This document shows positions 54,565-64,000 of a DNA stretch of 64,000 bases, in pieces. The notes beneath the pieces were generated by a model. The model saw only the letters and a program-made list of their open reading frames with translations. It was not told the DNA's origin and ran no database searches. Position 1 is the stretch's first letter; each line of letters starts with the position of its first letter. This stretch comes from Amoebidium appalachense. Its lineage: Eukaryota > Ichthyosporea. The DNA lies in contig CAVNZM010000001.1 of NCBI GenBank assembly GCA_963693365.1, positions 3,038,001 to 3,102,000 on the forward strand, read 5' to 3'. The position numbers were made by a program, and so were the translations under genes.

Positions 54565-55555
54565 ACCCGTTGCACAAAAACACACCCACCCACCCACCCG
54601 CCCACCTGGACCAGCACCGTCACCACCACACAGGCTTTAAGAATGACAATGTGTTGGAAGGCACCGACATAGGAGCTTTCCCCATGCCTTTACTGACATA
54701 TCTTCAGGCCAACTGAAAAAAGGCTGCATGCCCCCGCCTCCCCCTCCCCCTCCCCTCTCTCTTTCCCTCTATGCCTCTTTTTCTTATGTCCGGAATTGGA
54801 TGGGGGGAGAAGGGGGAGGTAAAAAGGGGTGGGCGGGGGGCATGCCACACAGGCACACTTGGATAACACGTACTATGTAGTAGCTGTACTGCACATATTT
54901 ATATATCACATGCACAAGGGTCTCCCCGGGCTCATAAGCACACTGCCATTTATCACGCATGATACATCATATGTAACCGGTACATGTACAGCCCATCAAT
55001 AACTCTCTAGGTGATAACTTCAAAGCGACATGCAGCAGTAATTATCATGTATTCGATACATCGATACCAGAAAGCTCACACAGCTCAAGAGTATCTGCTC
55101 TAATAACGCAATCAAGTCGGCCAGAAGCCCACCCAAACTTTGATTTAAAACAAAGGCACCTGTCGCATTTTATCCAAGACACAAGTAAACCCGAGGAAAT
55201 AGCAGTACTGTCTGTTATATTTAGGACCAAAAAAATTCGTCTCCGCATAAACATCATAATCATTCGTTTTTGAAAGGCAAGGATATTGGGGGTACAGTTC
55301 TGTGTACGTGGAGACACCGAAGTGTGTGTGTGTGTCTGTGTGTCTGTGCGTGTTTGTGTCCACATGTGCGTGTGTGTGTGTGTGCGTGTGTGCGCGCGAG
55401 TATTGTAACCAATGGATGTGGCTCTACCCAGTATGAGTATTGCCTGTTCACTAACATTACCTACATATTCAACAAGCACATGCCATTTAGCAAATCCTTC
55501 CACATTGAACTACACCACAAACTTTTACCACCAGCACATACAGGGTACCTAAGTA
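51677..55555. other. Intergenic region with a large tandem repeat
   Basis: 51677-52550 is unique AT-moderate sequence without a gene. 52560-53830 is the two-copy tandem repeat. 53830-55555 is unique with poly-C/G patches and includes the 3' flank of the INO80B-like gene. ORFs around 54314-54720 contain a poly-Pro stretch from poly-C and show no motif. Confidence 0.5.
52560..53830. repeat. Two-copy tandem repeat, about 600-680-bp unit, with C/G hairpin core
   Basis: Blocks recur in the same order: ACTCGGA-x-ATnCTT (52611, 53208), GTAGCACAGTAGC (52780, 53392), GGCTATTAGACGGGAGTTGG (52934, 53567) and GGTTGTGGTTAGATG (53040, 53724). The offset grows from about 595 to 684 bp because G-tracts differ in length. 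In copy 1 a C41 run, (AC)5 and a G32 run (52651-52733) form a potential hairpin of over 30 bp. Confidence 0.85.
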
Positions 55556-55964
55556 TTAGGGTGCCACAACCATATGCATATGCAGGGCCTTGTAACACTG
55601 AAGGGAGCACAGAGGGGTGTTTGTTGTTGCATCGACATATCGCCTTGGCCTCTGGCACGATTGGACACCGCACAGACGCATGGGTGGGGGCGCAGAGGTA
55701 GTCCTGTGGAAGGAAAAAGGTTAAATTGGTAGGCAAGGGATAAGTTGGTGATTGTGGAGATGGAAGGGACAGATGAAAAAGAAGGCTAGTGTGGGAGTGC
55801 GAGTCGAACAAGTGTGAGCAAGAAAAGAACGACATATTGAGGGTCGCTGGAAGGTGGCAAGACGAAAAACCCCAAGTGGCATGATTGAATCAGACTCTGA
55901 TGAAAGCGCTAGTTTCAGACTCGCCTGCCTCTATCTTAACCCCACTCCCGATCCCGTTTCCCAA

Positions 55965-55995
<31 letters not shown>

Positions 55996-56492
55996 TTATC
56001 CCCCCCTCTCCCCCTCCCCCTCCCCCCTCCTGATCATCCCTCCACATCTCCCTCCCTCCGCTTTGTTTGGATGTGCTTTTGCGTTCCCGTGCCCGTGTCT
56101 GTATGTGAGTGCTTATACCAATGTGGCAGCATGTATGCATGCAGAAAAGACATGCCAATTGTGCGTGCCAATGCACACCTTGCACACATATGTACACACA
56201 AGGGCATTGATAAAATGTTTTGAACGCTGGCACCTACATATTTTCAGGCATGCAGGTGTAGGGCACCGCATCCTCCGTAAAAGACAGTGTTGTGCTCTCC
56301 CGTTGCATTGTCTCTCGTATGTGCGCCACATCCAGTCTGTGTGTTCGCTTACTCCCTCCCTGTGTGTGACCAACCCCATGTCAGTAGTTGGTAGGCCAAA
56401 TAAAAAAAAATCATCCCCCCCCCCCCCCCCCAAAAAAAAAAAAAAAAAAAAAAAAAGCACACACACACACACACACCCTCCCTACCTCCTTT

Positions 56493-56532
<40 letters not shown>

Positions 56533-56939
56533 CCCCCCCTCCTCCCTTTACCACAACACAAGACATCGATGGACTGAAGACGTAGACACCACCCATTTAC
56601 AGACCATGCACCCAACAGCCTACACACGTTGTTATCCCACACCCAGCCAATCTCCCCACCTCTCGTTCAAACCACCCCCCTCTCCCCCCCTTCCCCCCCA
56701 CACACGATTCCCGTTGTATATGACTATGTTGTCTCCACTTCTATTTTCATATCGCAATTTCAGCTTTGGAAATACTCGTGCAACATAAGATGCACTGACC
56801 TTGCTGTCTTCGCCCTCCCTCGGTCTCTCCTGCGTGTTTAGCAGCATACGGATGGTTTGGTTCTGCACAGGTCCCGTGTTAGGCTTTGAGACCAAACATA
56901 CATACCAACAACCCCCCCCACCCCCCTCCCCTCCCCTTC

Positions 56940-56971
<32 letters not shown>

Positions 56972-57334
56972 ACACCACCGTTTCCCACATTCAACACTTC
57001 ACTCCACACACCTACTTTCACATCCAGTTGCCTGCCTGCAAACATTGTGTGCGCCAGAATGAAAAGAAGAAAGGGAGGAAAGGAAGGAGGGGGTGAGGAA
57101 GGGGGTGGGGGGGGGGGGGGGGGGAGGGGGCGGGGAAAGGGGAAGAGAGAGAGAGGGGGGGGGAGGGGGGAGAGAGTGAGTGAGTGAGGAGGGGGGCGGG
57201 GGAAGAGAGAGAGAGAGACGAGAGACACGAGAAGAGAGAGAGAGGGAGAGAGGGAGAGGTATATACAGGGCTAAGAGTGAATGAAAGGGAGGAAGAAAGC
57301 AAATATGTGTGTATGTGTCTGTGTGTGTCTGTGT

Positions 57335-57381
<47 letters not shown>

Positions 57382-57398
57382 CGTGTGTGTGTGTGTAA

Positions 57399-57488
<90 letters not shown>

Positions 57489-58772
57489 TTGTGTGGTGGT
57501 GGTGGTGGTGGTGGTGGGTAATTTCCACCTTTGCCTCCTCCTCGTGTTTCTTTGCCAGCATCTTTCTCCTCCGGGCCTTTTCAGACCGACGGAGGGCTGC
57601 CTCTTCAGCTGCAAGCTCTTTTTTCTTGCGCCCCTCGGGTGCTGGCAGCTCAAGGAACTCCTGTGTGTGCGTGTGTGTGCGCGTGCGTGTGTACGCGTGT
57701 GTGTGTGTGTGTGTGTGTGCGTGTCCGTGTGTACATGAGCTTACACACCCTATTCTTTTAAAGGGATGGGGAGGAGGGGGCAGGGAAGAAGTGGGAAGGT
57801 GGGGGGAAGCACAGAGAAAAGGGGTTGATAGGGTTGGGGAGTGCGAACATCATAAAATCATTCTTATCACTGTGCATCAACAGGTGTCAGGCACACTGCA
57901 TCAGGAGGCCAGCAGCACTCTACAGCTAGCATTAAAGGAACTCTCTTACATCGAACATCTTTACCCCACTGCTAACACTGACTATCCACACCAACTACCC
58001 CCCCCCCCCCCCCCCCCTTCCCCCATTCCCTTCCCCCCAGGCCCGATTTCCCGCCCTCAACTCCACCCCACATCGCACACCCACCTAGAACCAAGAGAAT
58101 AGAAATGGAATACAGCATCGATGAGACAGAACAGTCAAATCACGTGACCTACCAGCTCATCAGCCTGTCCTCTCATTGCTCTCTGTCTTGATGTCAGCCT
58201 CCCCCCGGTGCCCTGCCACCCCAAAGCAGTTAGCACCCGTATGATATGGTTCTTAAGCCCGTGGGGATATTTCACTGTAGGAAATCAATGCAGATAGGGA
58301 GATGCATGGATGTACGAGTCAATTCCCTATGTGAGCTTCTGGCTTCTACTTAAACCCCTTCCATCAATCCCCTCCCCCCCCCCCCTCCCCCGCCCCTCTC
58401 TTGTATCTAAAAACAGCGGAGAGAAGGCATGGGTGCACATGAGCATGAGCACACACTGCAGGCACGCACGGAAGAAACCCACTAATATGCACATGAGCAT
58501 ACACGGCAACTAATAAACACATGTAGTTACTAGCAGGCACACACCAACACGAAATGGCAAAGGGGAGGAAGGGCGGGAGAAAAAAAAACTCAAACATGAA
58601 AGATCGAGGTGTGGTTTCAATACATGTTTGGCAGAGGAGTATGGGGTGGCTGCGGCTGTAACGGTGCTGTGTGTGGGTTGGTGGTGGTGACGGGTAGGTG
58701 GGGGTGGGTGGAGATTGATTGGAGGGGGGAAGACTGTGTGTTGCTAGTGTCGGTGGTGGTGGTGGTGGTGGT

Positions 58773-58851
<79 letters not shown>

Positions 58852-58954
58852 TGTGTGTGTGTGTGCGTGTGTGTGTGGGTGCGTGGGAGGAGATTGGAGG
58901 GCGGAAGAATGTGTGTTGCTAGTGCGGGTGGTAGGGGTGGTGGTGGTGTGTGTT

Positions 58955-58985
<31 letters not shown>

Positions 58986-59307
58986 GGGAGGGGAGGGGAA
59001 GGGGGGAGAAGGGAGGGGGAGGGGGGCAGGGAGAAAGGGGGTCATACCGATTCATCCTGGTCAAAGCCAAAGCCTAAACTGGCATCATCTCTGTGGCCCA
59101 ACATCCAGCGTTAGCACTGCCCCCCCCCCCTCCCCCCCCCCCCAAGCACACACCAAAAAAACAAGACGAAGAAGAAGAAGAAGAAGGAATAAATAAAACA
59201 AAACAAATATATGCAAGTACAAAACGGACAACACCATGTAGATTTAACAAACAAGAACACAGACACGGGGTATGCGTCATCATAAGAGCCCATCATTCCG
59301 GGGCGCG

Positions 59308-59353
<46 letters not shown>

Positions 59354-59394
59354 GGGAGGGTTGTCGGTAAAGAGAGGAGGTTGAAGTGAGACGG

Positions 59395-59454
<60 letters not shown>

Positions 59455-59638
59455 TGGGAGGGGGAGAGGGGGTGGGGGGCGGGGGAATAAATGCTCCAGC
59501 ACTTGCCCTTCCTTGTCAACTGCACTCGAAAGGCCTTCCTCCTCATCAAATTCCATGAGGTCTTCATCATCTGGGGGAATAAAAAAGGGGGGGGAGGGGG
59601 GGGGGGGGGGGGGGGGTAGGTGAGTGGGTGGTGAGGTG

Positions 59639-59717
<79 letters not shown>

Positions 59718-59817
59718 TGAGTAAGTAAGCGAGTGAGTGTGGTGAAAGTGGTCGGACGAGGGGGTGGTGAGGGAGTGCGATTGTGTGAGAGTGTGAATGT
59801 GCAGTGTGTATGTGTGT

Positions 59818-59865
<48 letters not shown>

Positions 59866-60222
59866 GGGGGGGGGGGTAAGTGTTGTTTGATCGAAGCCCA
59901 CAAGCACACAAACACAAAAACCAACATAATACCACACCGTGCTTCCACCCCACTTTAACACACTCTCTCCAACAAATTTATTCAGAGCGAGATCCCCCCC
60001 CCCCCCCCCCCCCCCCAACCCACACACACACACACACACCACCCGAGCACCAAAATGGCAAAGGAAAAAAGTAAAAGAGAAGACAAGGCAACGTGTTTCC
60101 ATTTTCCGTCTCTCTCTGGTTGTAGATACGTGCATGTGGTCTAGTAAAGCCTTTCATGTTCTTCTTTTGAGGCGTTTACTAGGACCCCTAACTGAGGGGG
60201 AAGTGGTGAAAAGTTTTTTTTT

Positions 60223-60253
<31 letters not shown>

Positions 60254-60302
60254 GGGAAGGCGAGGGAGGGGGAGGAGGGGAGGGGGAGGGGGGGGAGGGG
60301 AG

Positions 60303-60333
<31 letters not shown>

Positions 60334-60485
60334 ATAGTAAACAGAGAGCGAAACGAAGAAGGACGGGGGTAAAAGATGAAGGGCTGGAGTGTTCAGATAT
60401 GGTGGTCCCGGGAGGGCTATCAAAGGCCCGTGAAGAGAGTGCACGTGGTCAGTGTGCCCGAGTGTTTGCAGGTTTATGTTGGTAA

Positions 60486-60550
<65 letters not shown>

Positions 60551-60585
60551 TGTGTGTGTGTACCTGTGTGTGTGTGTGTGTATGT

Positions 60586-60642
<57 letters not shown>

Positions 60643-60797
60643 TGTGTGTGTGCGAGCGCGCTTGCACAAGTAGTTCTTTGCGTGTACGTGTGAGTTTTGT
60701 GGAAGGCGGGTGTGCGGGCACATGTGTGCGTCTGTGAACATGTGCATGTCTGTATGCGTGCACTTACTTGAGTTCGGGTGTGTGTGTGTAAGTGTGT

Positions 60798-60860
<63 letters not shown>

Positions 60861-61022
60861 CGTGTGTGTATGTGTGTGTGTGTGTGCATGTGTGAGTGTT
60901 GTCCTAGGTGCAACCATACCATCTGAGGGTTCAGCCTTGTTCTTTCTGCTCTTGGACCGCGATGACTTAGACTTGCTGCTCCTCTGCGACTCCCTGCCAT
61001 CCCCAATTAGCCATTCAAGTAT

Positions 61023-61053
<31 letters not shown>

Positions 61054-61231
61054 AACTCCCCCCTCCCTCCGACGGGCCTTCCGGCCTGCCCTCCTTCCCC
61101 TGTAACCAAGAAATATGCCTATTTACCAAAAAGCATGCAAGCGCCTTTTTTCTCTATATGTTTGACAGGCTCGCTTCCTACGCTTAGGTTTCTCGGTTTA
61201 CAAAATCAGGGCTGAACTTGACTATTAGTCT

Positions 61232-61283
<52 letters not shown>

Positions 61284-62353
61284 AAAAAAAAAAAAGTAAA
61301 AAAAAAAACAACATACACACACACACACACACACACCACAAAAAAAAAAAAAAAAAAAAACCGATTGAGGGGGGAGGAGAAGAGGGAAGGGGGAGGGAGG
61401 GAGGGAGAAAGAGCATAAACTTACCGTTTAGATGACTTGGATTTCCCCTTTGCAGGTGCTGGTGGGGGTTTAAAGCCTCTTGCCCTGCACACCATAGGCA
61501 AGTTCGAGTCAGAGACCACCATATCATATCCGACACAAGAAACACATAAGTTAAGGCAGAACGAATCGCTATGTATGTGTGTCATTGTCCTTTTCTGCCC
61601 CGTTGTTAAGGGCATGTCTCTATCCGTGCATGTGTGTGTGTGTGTCTGGGTGTGTCGAACATGCAAACACCCACACATCCATTCTTGTACAACTCAGTGA
61701 CTGAGATAGCTTCAACAACACACATGCACACATCCGTCCATTTTCTTTCATACTCAATCATAAAAATCAACTCCCCTTGACAACAATCCCCCCCCCCCCC
61801 CCCCCCCCCCCCTCCCCCCCCTAATACTTAGCCTCCCCCCCCCCCTCCCCCCCCCCCAAAAGGAAAAGCCTCCCAACCTCCACTCAATACTTTGCATCCA
61901 ACTCAACCTAAATTCTATCTCCTTGCCAAACCCCCCCTCCCCCCCCCTCCCTCCTCCTCCTCTCCCCCTCCCCCCTCCCAACCCCCCCCCCCCCCCCCCC
62001 CCCCCCTCTCCGCTCCCTCCCGTCCCACCCTCCCCCCACCAAAAAAACAAGTAACCAGCACACAGGTGTGGCCAAAGCACTCACCTCCTCTCATACTCTG
62101 CATCCAGCTCATCTTCATCTTCCTCCTCTTCCTCTCCCATTTCTTCCATTTCCTCTTCAATTTCTTCCATTTCCTCTTCAATTTCTTCCTCCTCCTCTTG
62201 GGCCTCCTCCTCTTCCTCTTCCTCTTCTATTTCATCCTCGATGGTTTCTTCCTCTACCTCCTCCTCCTCCTCTTCTGGAAGGTCCATCTCCAGCTCTGGA
62301 AAAAACCCCGGCCCGTATAATGTCAGCCTTTTTGCATATTTTCAACACTTCAG

Positions 62354-62413
<60 letters not shown>

Positions 62414-62582
62414 ACGTACGTACACTAGTATCATAAGTATAAGTTTGCCCAATTTTGAAAAACATATTCTATCTATTCAAGCATGCCAGTGTATATGTTA
62501 ACAGCTCGATTCGGTCACTAAAGAACTGACGACAGGCACGGCGGCATTTGAGATACAAATGTGCTATGTCGACTAGAAGGAG

Positions 62583-62615
<33 letters not shown>

Positions 62616-63546
62616 GGGGGGGTATGATTCACCTTCTGAAGACGAAGATGGGGCCTTCTTTCGTGTCTCACGTTGCCTAACCGAGAGTGCAGTTAGCAAG
62701 TCGTTTATGTTGCACTTTTTCCTTGACCCTTCAGCAAATAACAGAAGGGCCCCCAGGGAATGCCTCTTATACCCCATGCAAGAAGTGATAGTGATGCACC
62801 AAGGGAGAAAGAAACGAGTCAATGCAAAACGGCAATTCAAGAAGTGTCGATAGGAGAAGTCTAGGAGCACCACTATGCATGCACGTGACATAGGAGTAAG
62901 TGGGTGAGTTAGTGAATGGGTAAGAGAGTAAGGGAGTGGGTGAGGAGTGAGTGAGCGAGTTCGTGAGTGAGTGAGTGGGTGGGTGGATGGATGAATGAGC
63001 GGATGAGTGAGCTGAGTAAGTGAGTGAGTGGGTGGGTGGGTGGGTGGGTGGGTGGGTGGGTGGGTGGGCGGTAGGTGGGTGGGTGGGTGAGCGAGTAAGT
63101 GAGTGAGTGAGTGAGTGAACGAGTGAGTGGGTGAGTGAGTGAGTGCACGCACACAATATGGCGTGAGACCTACCTCTTTGGATATCGCTCCGGTTCAGTC
63201 GGTGGAGGGGGTGCTTCCTTACCCAACCTGCATAATACATAATCTTTGAGCAGTCTAACAGCCACCCAGGCCCTCACAGAAATGAATCTAGCATAGAAAT
63301 GTGGAGAGTCTCAAAGGACACACACATACATACCTGCCCCCCTCCCCCCCCCCCCCCCCCCCCCCCAAAAAAAACAAAAACAAAAAAAAAAACAAACAAA
63401 CACAAGATCACACACACACACACCCTCGCTCCTCTGCTCCCCTCCCCCCCCCCCCCCCCTCCCCCCCCTCTTTGGACTCTACATGCACGGCCCACCTACC
63501 GCTTGCCTACGACGGGAGCATCAAGGTCACTGTCTGAGTCCGGCAT
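55556..63546 (-). CDS. INO80B: INO80 complex subunit B / Ies2-like with HIT-type zinc finger
   Basis: A 13-exon gene model for 388 residues. INO80B/Ies2 is a subunit of the INO80 chromatin-remodelling complex and stimulates its ATPase. Exons: 63546-63500, 63227-63174, 62721-62633, 62295-62085, 61484-61425, 60993-60920, 59570-59507, 59090-59048, 58212-58153, 57660-57529, 56862-56800, 56359-56238, 55703-55556; every phase agrees (1167 nt). The start MPDSDSDLDAPVV is followed by an acidic Glu block (about 64-134) and a Ser/Lys stretch. The PAPA-1/Ies2 conserved region (about 215-300) has LTSRQRAM, FLELPAPEGRKKKEL, EEAALRRSEKARRRK and TIRMLLNTQ. A short IRETMQRESTTLSF strand leads to a zf-HIT-like end, C351-x4-C356, RRY, PLCSLQCYKALH. 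The Cys usual after RRY is missing. Exon 7 needs a GC donor (GG|GCAAGT). Confidence 0.87.
59205..59310 (+). repeat. Dispersed ~150-bp repeat, member 10 (diverged)
   Basis: CAAGTACAAAACGGACAACA and GTATGCGTCATCATAAGAGC, then CCATC, match the centre and 3' core of the family (AGAGCCCATC at 59285). Poly-G follows at once. It lies in an intron of the INO80B-like gene, in the same orientation relative to that gene as the SDS22 members are to theirs. Confidence 0.6.

Positions 63547-64000
<454 letters not shown>

Overview
This is a 64-kb piece of a nuclear eukaryotic genome. It has spliceosomal introns (nearly all GT-AG, two that look GC-AG), TAA/TAG/TGA stops, two transposon types and extreme simple-repeat content: poly-G/poly-C, (CA/GT)n and (GA/CT)n tracts fill introns and intergenic space. 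Genes found: flavin amine oxidase, caffeoyl-CoA-type O-methyltransferases, an EGF/choice-of-anchor-A surface protein, SDS22, an INO80B-like subunit with a HIT zinc finger, and a secreted Cys-rich protein. They suggest a microbial eukaryote, but I cannot assign the lineage from sequence alone.

Layout. 1-1078: repeat-filled intron and last exon of a flavin amine oxidase (+). 1461-2290: decayed LINE 3' end (-). 4760-7994: two head-to-head O-methyltransferase paralogues around a spacer rich in TTCCGGAA. 9581-20498: an EGF-repeat gene (-) ending in a choice-of-anchor A domain; several EGF exons are broken. 20692-21135: nested inverted repeats. 22354-31588: complete SDS22 (PP1 regulatory subunit 7) gene (-), 11 exons. 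31589-41304: mostly repeats, including copies of a dispersed ~150-bp repeat and a stray copy of one INO80B exon. 41305-42202: secreted Cys-rich protein (-) with one frameshift. 45813-51676: candidate piggyBac element with an intact transposase and a divergent small ORF. 52560-53830: two-copy tandem repeat of about 600 bp. 55556-63546: complete INO80B/Ies2-like gene (-), 13 exons.

The genes have unrelated housekeeping or surface roles and do not form a functional cluster. The shared theme is architecture. Short exons are spaced through microsatellite-filled introns, and several 3' splice sites sit at the end of a (CA)n tract. All five host genes whose start codon is visible carry an AG acceptor-like site 4-11 nt upstream of the ATG. 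That means either 5'-UTR introns or spliced-leader trans-splicing.

Exon models for SDS22 and INO80B were built by hand from splice signals and codon phase; every junction is phase-consistent. No database search was possible, so family names rest on motif recognition.
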